A DNA stretch of 64,000 nt from contig OX637287.1 of NCBI GenBank assembly GCA_951799445.1, forward strand, positions 41,259,724-41,323,723, given 5' to 3'. The position numbers were made by a program, and so were the translations under genes. The notes under the pieces are model-generated. The model was not told the DNA's origin. It did not search any database and was given only the letters and a program-made list of their open reading frames with translations. Origin of the DNA: Pseudisothecium myosuroides. Lineage: Eukaryota; Streptophyta; Bryopsida; Hypnales; Lembophyllaceae. This document shows, one piece after another, positions 42,034-52,440 of this stretch (positions are counted from its first letter, which is position 1; each line of letters begins with the position of its first letter).

Positions 42034-43226
42034 CACTATAAGAAACCCCCACTTTAGGTGACAAGCCTTAATTTTTTATGACGCATTTTACGTGATGTCA
42101 ATGTTGACAACTCAAAATTTTTATGTCAACAAAAATGTCCAACGTAACATCAATGTTGACATAAAAACATTGGATTGTCAATATTGATGTTATGTTGGAC
42201 ATTTTTGTTGACATAAAAATTTTAACCCCTAAATGCCCAAAGTCCCCTCGGGGGACACTTGGGATTTCGGGCAGGCTCGTGCAACCATAAATTCTTTTTG
42301 ATTTTTTGAAACTTTTTTTGAAGATAGGAAATCACATTAGCTTTCTAAAAATATAATTTTTTTTCAATCGGTGCCTGGGAACAAAAGTTATGCCATTCTA
42401 AAGCAAAAAAGCAGTTCGTCGGGCAGGAAAAAAAAACAAAAAAAAGTGATTTTTTTTTTTTTTTTTTTAAATTTTCCCTCAAAGATCATGTTTTTGTCTA
42501 CATTTGAAGCTTTGATTCATTCAATTTGGACTCAGAATGAAAAAGTTATGGACATTCTTGTTTTTCGGGCAATCTAAGCATCTTCAAAAAAACAAACTTA
42601 TAGAATTCATTTTTGAATGCAATTTTCAATTTTTTTCAAAATTTTTTTTTTTGAAAAGGTTTATTTTGTTTGCAAGAACAATCCCACCATTGGGATTATG
42701 GTTTTTTAATTCCACCTAAGAGCTATTAACGATTTTGTGTTTCATTCAATTTTGGACCTACTTCTACTTAACAATTTTTTTATATGTGAAAATCAAGTTT
42801 TGATATGCTAAAAAAAATTTCCCTGACTCTCAACTCAAATGTTCACCATAAAAAAATTTAACTTTACGGTGTGTAGTGCAAGAAAAATCCACAAATGGCC
42901 GTCAAAGTCATCTGAAATTGCAGGAAACAGTTCAAAAAAATTTCTTTTTCCAACTTTGAATGCTAATATCTTCCAATCGGAACGGTCAAATTTCTTGATA
43001 TTTTTACCACATGATCTGAGACAAGTGAAGTTCAAGATCCTATGGTTAGATTCTAAAAAAAATAAAACTTTAGATTTAGGGAGTGATCGCAGCAGAAATG
43101 GCAGAATTCAGTGGTTTTGGAGCCAGAAAATGCCTTGGGCATTTAGGGGTTGTCAACATTGACATCACCTAAAATCCGTCATAAAAAATTAGGGCTTGTC
43201 ACCTAAAACGGAGGTTTCTTATAGTG
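42034..43226. mobile_element. CACTA-type MITE in the transposase exon, TSD GTT
   Basis: Ends are CACTATAAGAAACCCCCACT and the mirror '..GGTTTCTTATAGTG', pairing for about 50 bp. GTT flanks it at 42031-42033 and 43227-43229. Removing the element plus one GTT restores the transposase frame across the site. A long palindrome (about 42113-42224) lies inside. Without its own nested TTAA element it would be about 270 bp. Confidence 0.92.
42226..43149 (+). mobile_element. TTAA-type element nested in the CACTA MITE
   Basis: TTAA at 42222-42225, left end CCCCTAAATGCCCAAAG, right end CTTGGGCATTTAGGGG. On the right the expected TTAA reads TTGT, and a few bases of the host palindrome are missing, so one side was altered during or after insertion. 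The interior is very similar to 12469-13360. Third level of nesting: TTAA element in CACTA MITE in hAT. Confidence 0.88.
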
Positions 43227-46200
43227 GTTCAACTAGCAACGATTTTTTAAGTCCTGCAGAGTGGTAGGCCAATGGTTGAATATGAGGCAAGGCAAAGTCT
43301 GTACAAGTTATTAGGTGTCCCAATTTTACCTAGTGCTCACTGGTGCGATAACAGTGCGTGGGGTATGGCGGCATTCATGTACAAGGTTGTTGTGCAAGAG
43401 ATACACAAGCTCGTTGGGAAGGCCAATTTTCTGGCAGTCACTGTAGACGAGGTCACTGCAGTCGATAATGCATCGTATTTGTCCGTCCATTGTTATGTAG
43501 TACGTGATTGGGTGAGGATGCCATTGCTCGTGGCGTTGCAGCGAGTTGACTGTACTCCTAACGCAGAGAATCTCACCAAGTTGATTGTTGGGGCGGTTGC
43601 CACCGGCAGCGGCTTGGAGAATAAGACGGTGGCTGCGAAACTGATCAGCTTCGGCTACGATGGTGCTTCCACGCTTTCAGGTTTGAGAACCGGTGTCATT
43701 GTCCAGATTAAGCAACAATTTGCACCTTTTTGCCATAGCGTCCATTGTGTTGCACACAGGTGTAATTTGGCGTTTAAGACCCTGGAGAGCTTGGGTATTT
43801 TTGGATCCATCAGCAAGGTCTTGCAAGTGAGTCATGCCTACTTCAATAGGAGTCCTAAGCGCCTGACACAGTTCAAAGCACTGGCCGAATTAACAGACAC
43901 GAAAGGCTTGAAGATGCTCAAACGTGTGGAAACTCGCTGGGTTTCTTTCATTGAGCCCCTGTGGCGCCTACTGTTGGAATATCGCACCCTGATTAACACT
44001 ATGACCGCTGATTTGGGTCAAAATGACAAAGTAGAGGTATTTTTGGTTTTTCTCTTTCAGTTTCTTGTTCTTGTGTTGGTTCTTCGTACTGTGCTGTTCT
44101 TCCTTTGCTTGCTTTTGAGTTTCGATGTATTTAACTAGGATCAGGCTGGTTGAACTTCAGTTGGTCAGTGATTGGGTGGCCTCAACGTATGTTACTTATA
44201 ATTTCTTGCTAATGAGTTATAGGCTAATTTATGTTGCTTGTATTGTATTTTTAGGCCTGCCTCCTTCTTTTATTGGATCTATACACCATGTTGGGTATGG
44301 TGGCGTTGTTGCCGCTCTTGGACGCAGTGGATAATCTGGTTACTTTTGCAAAAAACGTGACGGCTTCATCTGCGATTTTATTGCAGCAATGAAGATCTGC
44401 CAAGCATCTTTGCACACCATGTACCAAGATCCAGGCACTTGTTTCTCTACTGATAAATTCTGGGCATTCCAGAATTTACTGGACTGTAGCCATGAACAGA
44501 TTCACTTGAAATGGATCACCTAGCCTAACTCCGACTCTGCAATACTTTGTTTTGTCTGTCATGGGGAACAAATAAATGCTGAGCACAAATTGGTGCCAGT
44601 GGATAGGACTGTCTGGGCCGATTTGCTTGTCCGTGTCAAAGAAGAATGCACTGGTAAGTTTCATTTCATAGTTCTTTTCATTTTGCTTTTGCCTCCATTT
44701 GCTTCCTTGTCTCTTTTGTTAGGGAACACTTTGATTAGGAAGACTATGCTGTGGTTTTCTATGATTGTTTCATTGTGGTATGAAGTGCTTATTTCATTGT
44801 GGTTAACATGTTTGTTTGAATTGTGGTTGTATGTGCTTGGTTTAGGTGACGTTGTAGGTGTCTACTGTTCTTGTTGTTTAGGTTTACCCTTCCAGTTTTG
44901 CACCGTACTCCATTGCACCAGTCTGCGTCATTTTGTTCTGCAGCAGTCTGATTATGCACCACTTTTGCACCAGTCTGAGCGTCAAGCGGACAGGAGTTAC
45001 TTCGACTGGTCATACAGGATTTTGTGTTCACGTTATGAGTGAATTGTGGAGTTGCCTTGTGATTCCAACTGTTCCTTGCGTGATGGCTGGCTTTGTAACC
45101 AGTCTTGTAGCTAAATCTCAGTGAGTATGTTATTGTTGTTGGCAACTCTTGTGAGGAAGTTTTGTGGCTAATAATGTGTGCTTGGTTGTGTCTTTACAGG
45201 GGCTGCAGCAAAGCTCATACAAGAGCTTGACAGTCGGTTCCCTGCCCAAGACGTCATGAGCGCATTGGGTATCCTTTATTCACAGTTCTGGTGCAATGGA
45301 AATTCGGAAGAGCAGTTCGATGCACACTTGCGAGTACTCATGGATGCATATGGCCATGGTAAAGTTTTTAATTCTGGCAGTGACAAGCTACTACTACCGC
45401 CCCTGATTGACCGTGACATGCTAATGTCACAAAGAGGTTTATTCAAAGTTTGCATGAAGTCCAATGCACGGGCCGCAATGCTGCCACCCTTTGACGTGAA
45501 CCCACTCACAAAAGTTTGGAGAGTCCTACATGGAAATAACAATCTCACGAAGAACTTCACAGAGTTCATAAAACTAGCAGAGATTGTTGTGACGCATGTT
45601 ATCAGATCTGTAGAGGATGAGCATACATTTTCGTCACTGGCCTTTTTGAAATCGAAGTTGAGGGCTACACTTGTAGACAACCTGGAGGTTGCTGTTGGGA
45701 TGTACTCCCAGAAAATTTTCACGTTGGAGTCTTTCCCGTATCAAACGGTGTTTGAAGATTGGTTCAATGCTGGAGAGAGAGGCCGTTATCTGGCCCATGT
45801 CTAGTTCACCAGCCTGCACCTCGACTGAATCCTAGCGTGGTTGATTGAGAATGCAGGTTTGCATCCTTGGTGTTGCATATTCAGTTTTTTAGCTTCACAT
45901 AGGCACTAGGGTTTTCAGTTTGGCAGGGTGGGGGCTACTGTAGTGACCTATTTGTGGTTGTTAGTCATTCAGTTATTTCAACTTGCAATCAAATTTGATC
46001 TAGTGATTGGGATCTTCCTTCTTGCAGGAGTGGTGCAGCTTTCTGCACCTGTTTTGCACTGACCTCACTAATTCAGGCTTCTGTCATGCTCATACAGTTA
46101 CATTGGTTCATTTGCAATGTCTTCTGTTGATTGTGACTATGTTGGCTTGCTTGACTATGTTGCTGGCTCAAATGTTTGCTCACTGTAATTGGTATTTGTG

Positions 46201-46335
46201 CAGACCTGAGTCCTGACTTGGGCATCGGAGTGTCTTGCTTGTGTGCAAGTTTTTGTAATTGCTTGTGTGTACTAGTACTTGTGCTTAATCTGTTGTTTTA
46301 CAATGTTTGTACATATTTTTACTAAGGCATCGAAG

Positions 46336-46441
46336 TGTGTGTGTGTGTGCAGGTCCCGTTAGGTAGATAGAAAAGTTTTAGAATGCTTATTTTACTCTGC
46401 AAATTCTTACTCCAGCATCGGAGTGTGTGTGTGTGTGTGTG
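46336..46441. repeat. Duplicated (GT)n microsatellite block
   Basis: Two runs of (GT)n, each preceded by 'gcatcg.agtgtg' and followed by 'gcaggtcc', about 90 bp apart near the right end of the hAT element. Confidence 0.85.
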
Positions 46442-46840
46442 CAGGTCCTACGTGGAAGCTAGAGAAGTTGTAGTGTGTAATTGTTCATTTTTAGTGGTGC
46501 ACTTATATGTAAAACTCTTTCACCTTGTAATCTTCTGTAAATTCTATATTACTCCAAAAATTCACCACTTATGCTCCGATTGATGGACTATAAATCGCCA
46601 TGTTTGTTCCAAATGTATGTAAAATATCGCCTTGTCTGCACTATTTGATCTTAGCAAGTCGCCACTGCCAAAACTCATTTCATCCGTAAATCGCTAGAAC
46701 TCTCTTCACTGGCAACTCCAATGTTGCCACTGAAATGAACCAGCAAAAGCCATAACATCGCCATGTGAACTTCCAAATTTCCGTCCAATTCGCCGTAAAG
46801 GTGATTTCCGAAAAATGAAAAAAAAAACCCTGCTTGATGG

Positions 46841-47338
46841 TCAAGTATGATTTCAGAATATCAAAGCTACTAGAGCAAAAGACATTATTCCTACTATCCT
46901 AAACTAAGAAAAAGCAAACTCCTATCTAAGGCTTCCTGCCATGTTCCATTGATGGACAAAGTTTGCAGAAGGACCTATCGGGTCCAAGTGAGCAATTGCA
47001 TTCAGATGTGGACCTGGTGGATGGAGCCCTATCTTGTAAGAATTCTACATGTATTGATTCCCTCCAGATTGACCAATCTCAACCAATGGGATTGTCCACC
47101 AATTTTGGTGAAATATTAAATCGTGCTTTTCCACTCACCCACTCTAATAAGACAATTGGTAGAACTCTTCTTGTCTTCTAGTGTTTTTTTGCCCACCAAT
47201 GTAGCATGACAAGAGGCCTTAATAATCACTTTGCGGTCATCACTACACTTGCCAAGGTAACTAAAAATATGGTCATACTGGCTAAAATTGTATTCAACCA
47301 ATTAAATAGTTTTTTCAAGGGGTAAAAATTGGCAAGAC
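46841..47338. other. No gene recognised
   Basis: Unique-looking sequence between the hAT element and MITE cluster. The 72-codon frame at 46963-47181 has no motif. Confidence 0.4.
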
Positions 47339-47565
47339 GCTAAACCCGTCCCACAAATTAAGCCACGCAAGGTGAATTTTGTATTCTGCAGGGTAATTGT
47401 AAAAAAAAAGCCCCCTATTTTGTGATGTGTTAATTCTATGTTTTGCACTCCAAGCAACAAATTTTGGGCCCCTGCTTGCAAATATGAATTCAAAATTTGC
47501 AAATTTTATCATATGCGGCAAATTAAAAAATCTTGTGTTTTTCACCTTGCATGGGACGGGTTTAG
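47339..47565. mobile_element. MITE family B copy 3
   Basis: Perfect ends GCTAAACCCGTCCCA and TGGGACGGGTTTAGC. Inside lie the family arm 'aatatgaattcaaaatttgc' and the block 'gccccctattttgtg'. The terminal sequence differs from the other copies, so it belongs to a divergent subfamily. No clear target duplication. Confidence 0.75.
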
Positions 47566-47575
47566 CATCCTACTA

Positions 47576-47771
47576 CATTGAGTAGGGATATTGAGGGGAC
47601 AAAAAATTAAAGGGAGTTATTGTGGAGTACTGTAGATGTTTGAAACATGATGTAGAGTCCAAGACACTTCAGTAACAATTGATGTACAACAAAGATAGAT
47701 ATTTATATAGTGTGAAAAAGATAGATAGATTAATAAGTATGGGTCCCCTTAAAACCCCTTTTCATTCAGTG
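47576..47771. mobile_element. MITE family F copy 2, TA-flanked
   Basis: Reverse-oriented relative of 27298-27485: ends CATTGAGTAGGGATATTGAG and 'ccttttcattcagtg', TA on both sides, core 'gtagatgtttgaaacatgat'. Confidence 0.82.
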
Positions 47772-48064
47772 TAGAAATTGTTGTTGAATGTGAGTTATCA
47801 TTCAATGCATTGCGCACCGCTAGTGCCCAGCCTTTCTAGATCCATAAAACCTGCGGATCTAAGTCAACAAATCGTGCTAAAAGCAGGCCATGTGTTTCGA
47901 GTTGACCATCGTACGTACTGATGACGTCCTTGACCAACTTCAGGGGAGGTGATTGCGGAGAATTTTGTTATATTTAATTTCCCCGAGGGCCTGCTTTCGC
48001 GTTAGTAGAGATTGAGCCTAGCTCTGCCTGAAGCTCTGAAGGACATGTTCTGACTTCAGTGTTT

Positions 48065-48637
48065 TTTTTTTTTTTTTTTAACAAATGGGACAACCCACTG
48101 CATTAAAAAAAACCAAGAATACAACGGCCAAGCCTCACGGCTGGACATTGAAGAGAATATGAGCCAAGAACAAAGAAGAGAGTATGAGCCTAGAAACTAA
48201 GGGGACAAGCAAAGCCACACCAGGAGGGAAAACTAAGCAAACAGGCAAGACACTGGGCCCTCTCTGTTCCAAGTATACCACCCATCCTCCTTGGTAGCAA
48301 GAATCGAAGACTGAAGCCAAGTACTTTCGAACTTAGCCCAGATCTTCTCTGCATGCTGCGGTCTCTGGTGAACGCCTGAATGTGCCTTGATTTGAGCTGC
48401 CCTCCTTGAGTCGAGTAAAGCCGTCCATAAGGCTTTGTGAATACGTTCACAAGACCACGTAGTTTGGGTGAATACCTTACTATTCCTAGAGATCCAAATA
48501 ATCCAAAGTGTGGAACCTCTAACTAAAGACCATATCGTTTTAAGCTGCCTGAATCTACGTGGGAGTTTATCGCCAAATATGCAGTGCCTGTAGCTAAGTC
48601 TCATGTGTATGATAAACTTATCCTGATCACCACATAA
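48065..48637 (-). mobile_element. 5'-truncated L1-like LINE with poly(A) and 14-bp TSD
   Basis: TGACTTCAGTGTTT occurs at 48051-48064 and 48638-48651. On the minus strand the insert ends in a ~19-base A-run. Its 5' part encodes the end of ORF2, in the reverse-transcriptase zinc-binding region (LCGDQDK, then 'GSTLWIIWISRNSKVF'), stopping at 48233. The protein frame extends past the TSD to 48745 by chance. The same 3' end is found at 23917-24065. The perfect TSD suggests a recent insertion. Confidence 0.9.
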
Positions 48638-48651
48638 TGACTTCAGTGTTT

Positions 48652-50315
48652 GACGTTCTGATCCTTTCGTTCTTTTAAGGTTTTTTCTATTTGCTCTTTG
48701 AAAAGCTGATCTACGAGGCTTCACAGATCGAAGGTCGATACACAAATGAGTCTGATATATTGGATATCTTTCGAATGAAAATTCTTTAGTTCACATCAAA
48801 TAATGGCTAGCCCTTTCGAGCTGAAACCACGGCCTGATTAGCTTCCAAATTCCAGCTTCAATTAGTGGCCCTTTCCAATATTAACCAAAGCATCGTATAA
48901 GCAAGTTGGAGTACAATCGTATACAGTACCAGAGATGCCAGATCAAGTCTTGAAGAAATTGTTCAGTAGAAGAGGCAGATGAGCACCTTTCATCAATTCA
49001 ACAGTTGCAGGACAAAATCCCGACAAAATATCCGGCCCTGTTCAGTAGCTTTGTGCATGCACCCCACCATGGATAAGCAGAACTTTCCTCTCATTGGTTT
49101 TTCGAAACACCGTCACTTTTCGAAGGGAAAAAACCACAACATGGATAAGGTAAGCAATTCAATAACTTAGCTCGTGCGAAGCACCCGCCATGATCACGGC
49201 ACTGGCTGTCCGGCCTGCCACAATGATCGCCCACTCTTGACATTTCCTCACCAGCGTGAACCACTTGCATAAAATCCCTTTTTTTCAATATTTAAAGTCT
49301 CCAGGGGACCTCGAGTCAATCAAATGGCCTGTGCTCCACATGCGCCTTGCAAAAAAAAATGAAGAAAATGAGTTTCCACAGACGACAGAAACGTCGAGAG
49401 GATTAAAGTTGATACTGGAGTGGTCCACCAAAGTTGGACCAGTTGAAATGCCACATCTGGTTGTGATAGGATCAACTGAAGTATGTGCATCTGGAATCGC
49501 CACCTGAAATGAATGGTGTATGTACATTTCAGTGGACGATTGTGAATGCACCTACTTTACTATCAGGATTAATATCTTCAGGTATCGCAAGTGTGACACA
49601 ATTATGACGGCATTTCCATCTTTGGAATAACTGATTATCCTTTTGTCTCTGGACAATCGTGTCTCCCGTTCTCAAAATTCGAGCCGCCTTGGGCCCAGGA
49701 AGTTAAGGCTTCACCCATAACATTCCAAATTCCAAAAGCATCGTCATGCAGTCGAATGCAGTGTTCAGTTTGGGCCGGGGCAACCAGCAACGGCATTTGT
49801 AAGAACGGACACAACAAAAAGCATACTCCACACGCCTCGATTTTCATTTGTGTTGCGACCTTCTTTGTTCACAGCAAGACTCCATGATTGGTAACAATCA
49901 AGATTTTTTTTGCTTATCGGTTGTTTGGAATCAATGCTTGACTGCACCTTGAAGTATCAACTCTGCGTAAATATCACCACCTAAAATATGAGCACACATG
50001 GAGAAGGAAGGCATGGTGAAAAGTCAGTGAAGAAAGACATTGATATCTCGAAGTTGTGGATCCGGTGTGATTATGTAAATTCACCATTTGGGGGTGCTCC
50101 TCGTATTCTTTTGAGCATGTGTGTGTGCTTAATAATGGGTGAAACTACTGTCAGCTATTGATGGTCTTGTAAGAGAAACTTTGTAAGTGAATATGGCTTT
50201 CTATCCACTACATTTTTTATTTTTCACAAGTGAAAAGAAAATTTTGTTGCAAATGAAGGTTTGCAGACAAGTCCAATGTTGGCAGCGATCTTTTTGTCCA
50301 GTAGGTTGCCTCATG
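48652..50315. other. Coding-like patches, gene not recognised
   Basis: On the plus strand ATG at 49069, in a CACCATGG context, opens 27 codons (MDKQNFPLIGFSKHRHFSKG..) ending exactly at AAG|GTAAGC. On the minus strand an acceptor TTTCAG precedes 49508-49285, reading 'VAIPDAHTSVDPITTRCGIS..'. The two signals are on opposite strands and I could join neither to a full gene. Either may be a real exon or a remnant. Confidence 0.25.
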
Positions 50316-50317
50316 TT

Positions 50318-50505
50318 ATAATAGAATCTCTCTAAAGTAATAGAGTTGGGACCAGTCTGACACATTGCATTAGAGAGGTTATTACATTAGGGAGGGTCAT
50401 GATGTTCGTATGTGGTTCATATTGTTAAGTTGGGACTGGCAATCAATACTTCCTAACAGCGCTTTATTGGTTTGGAGAGTATTGGATTAAGGAGGTTCTA
50501 TTGTA
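50318..50505. repeat. MITE with AATAGAATCTCTCTAAAG ends
   Basis: The left end TAATAGAATCTCTCTAAAGT mirrors the right end 'attggattaaggaggttctattgta'. The interior includes 'gttgggaccagtctgacaca'. Repeats with such ends occur widely in plant genomes (general knowledge). Exact duplication not determined. Confidence 0.7.
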
Positions 50506-50525
50506 TCTTCCAGAGTCTTCCCTAA

Positions 50526-51037
50526 GGGCATCCGCACGGCTCACATGCCAAGGAGAGGCGCCAAGTAGACATTTGTTGTGCGATTTCAAAGTGCCCGGCT
50601 TCTGTGTTGATCCTCCACCCCACGCCGGTACGAGGTTGGGACACTCCAAAGCCTATCAACGCCTGCATGTACAGGGCCCAAGTTCCAATGCTTAGTGATT
50701 GTAAATAAAAGAAGCCTTCTCAAGTTGCATCCCGAGTGTCACTATGGGTCCTGGTTCCGATTATTGTATTCTAATACCTGCCTTTTAGCCTTGGATTTGT
50801 AGGCCTGTTGGGGTCGGGAGCTAGACGACTAGCAGTTGATTGGCAAACCGTACCTCGGAAACTACATCAATCCACATAGCGCAGCACAGGCTACTTCATT
50901 TGGCAGTGCCATCTCCAAATCTTGACGTGGTCGGCCATTAATTTCAACTTGGCGTGCCTACAGTGGGGCAAATTTTCAACCCTCGCACCACCAGTCACTA
51001 GGTTTGAGCTGCTTGGAGAGCCGCCATGGCGATGCTC
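50526..51037. mobile_element. PIF/Harbinger-like MITE, first of tandem pair, TSD TAA
   Basis: Left end GGGCATCCGCACGGCTCAC, right end GAGCCGCCATGGCGATGCTC. TAA at 50523-50525 and 51038-51040. Typical Tourist-type ends and duplication. Non-coding; open frames here overlap on both strands without motifs. Confidence 0.82.
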
Positions 51038-51040
51038 TAA

Positions 51041-51433
51041 GAGCATCCCCACAGCTAACACGTACAACCGGGGTGCCAAACAAGGAATTGTTGTTGGTTG
51101 GTGTGCCCTCATTTTTATTGAAGAGTCACGGGCCCACGGGAAGACTTGTCAAGTGGTCAAAAGGTGCACCATACTTTTTTATTTATTACTTCGTATTTTA
51201 AAAGGAATCTCTTTGACTTTTGAAGACAAGCTTTCAAAAGATGAGATTCAAAAGATTATTAAATAACTTGGCAAGCCACGTTCAAGAGTCTCCATGTGTC
51301 CGTGCCTTCTTCATTTTTTGAAGTGGCCGGGCATATTTTTGCCCTTGGCGTGTGTGCCGTGGGGCAATTTCTAAGCCACGGCCCGCCCATTGCCTGTGTT
51401 CAGTGCGTTTGGCGAGTAGCCGTGGCGATGCTC
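51041..51433. mobile_element. PIF/Harbinger-like MITE, second of tandem pair, TSD TAA
   Basis: Left end GAGCATCCCCACAGCTAAC, right end GTAGCCGTGGCGATGCTC. TAA at 51038-51040 (shared with the first MITE) and 51434-51436. Confidence 0.85.
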
Positions 51434-51436
51434 TAA

Positions 51437-52309
51437 TTCAGAATCTCTAAATGAAGTGAGTTGTACACACTTCAGGCACCAATGGTTCAACAGCACGAGA
51501 AGAAGTTCGAGCACCAACCCAATTAATATCCACATGGTTCAGTTGAATTGCCCAACTGATATGAAACCTTTTGGGACAAAATTGTGATTTAACAGTACCT
51601 GATGGAGTGTTGGACTGATGTCGCCTCACCGAAGTTTGGGAGTTTGATGTTGCGTACGTTGTCAGTGTTGGAATGAAACAAATTTCCTGCCCAAGAATAT
51701 AAGTTAGAATCTATCAGAATGGTAAGTGAAGTGAGCTGTAACTTAAGATGCACGCTTCCATCAGGCAGGGACCTGCAGACAATTTCAAACTTTCAGATTA
51801 CTTGCCATGACTTGGTGACAGTCGAACCACCTCCGAAGGTACTAGGATGCGACATTTTGGGTTGACACTGATAGCCTTGTGATCAATCATCTTTAACCCT
51901 ATTAGCCTTATCCCTGGAACGATGCTGAGAACACACAAAAGTGTCCGATGGATGACTTTCTTTGATACTTCATGAAGAGAGGATACAGCTAATTATTGGT
52001 CCAAAAATTGAATCATCTTTGAGTGAGTACATATAGCGGAGGGGACGTCCTTTGAGGATTAAAGGACCACGGCGTACTTTAATCCTATAAGCACGTTGTG
52101 GACCTAAAAGGTACGATACATGACTTCATTGTTATTTGTAGAAATAAAGAATGCACTAGTGTTCAAGATATTTTTTGAGTTTTACTAGCTGCTTTCCTTT
52201 TATTCCTGTATTGAACCATTTTTTTAAGTGTTGAGGTGAGTCATCTTCTATTTTTTTACTCTATATAGAAATTTTGTAGATTATTTCATCCAATTTTTGC
52301 TAATGTTTT
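51437..52309. other. Coding-like minus-strand patches, not recognised
   Basis: The minus strand at about 51700-51450 gives open stretches such as 'NHVDINWVGARTSSRAVEPLVPE', and at 51860-51800 'FGGGSTVTKSWQ' before a GTAA-like junction. They look like exons of one unrecognised gene, possibly linked with 49508-49285 and split by the PIF MITEs. This is speculative. Confidence 0.2.
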
Positions 52310-52440
52310 CAAACTGCAAAGAGGGTTTTTTTCCAATTCCACCGACTAACTTTAAACTAAATAACGTTTTTTTTCCAGAGCATTGGAATTATGGAATGCC
52401 CCCTTTGGTCCACTAATTAGAGTATTTTGGTGACTACCTT
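52310..52440. repeat. Dispersed repeat shared with 13375-13500
   Basis: Shares 'actaactttaaacta' and the flanking T-rich 'ttttttttccag' with the earlier copy. Confidence 0.45.

Larger units (their letters stand above)
41125..45804 (+). pseudogene. hAT-family transposase pseudogene
   Basis: Reconstructed segments are 41125-42033 plus 43230-44036 (joined once the nested element is set aside), 44255-44653 and 45200-45804, with GT-AG introns at 44037 and 44654. The N-part has a coiled, Lys/Glu-rich stretch and a zinc-finger-like 'VRCKVC..H' region. The middle has DEVTAVDNASYLSVHCYVV, 'FGYDGASTLSG' and 'HCVAHRCNLA', typical of hAT catalytic domains. The last exon ends in 'SVEDEHTFSSLAFLKSKLR', the dimerisation region. 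Breaks: in-frame TAG at 41422, 41671, 41845 and 44521, TAA at 43248, a frameshift in the A-run near 44349, and the nested insertion. Upstream in-frame ATG at 41002 is an alternative start. A possible small exon near 44140 could not be fitted in frame. Confidence 0.88.
40444..46832 (+). mobile_element. hAT transposon, 6.4 kb, TSD CTTGATGG
   Basis: A perfect 8-bp direct repeat CTTGATGG lies at 40436-40443 and 46833-46840. The enclosed ends are CAAGGCTTTTAAATTTGG and, reversed from the right, CAGGGTTTTTTTTTTCATTT; hAT ends typically begin CA(G/A)GG. Subterminal zones hold many TCGCCA or near copies (about 40715-40880 and 46585-46800), likely transposase binding sites. It carries a hAT-like transposase gene (41125-45804) that is now broken, and a nested CACTA MITE. 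Size and gene content suggest a former autonomous element. Confidence 0.88.

Noticed and set aside
45276..45722. 148-codon minus-strand open frame
   Set aside because: Antisense shadow of the last transposase exon.
48638..48745. Extension of the LINE open frame to an upstream Met
   Set aside because: It crosses the right target duplication into flanking host DNA; the element begins at about 48637.
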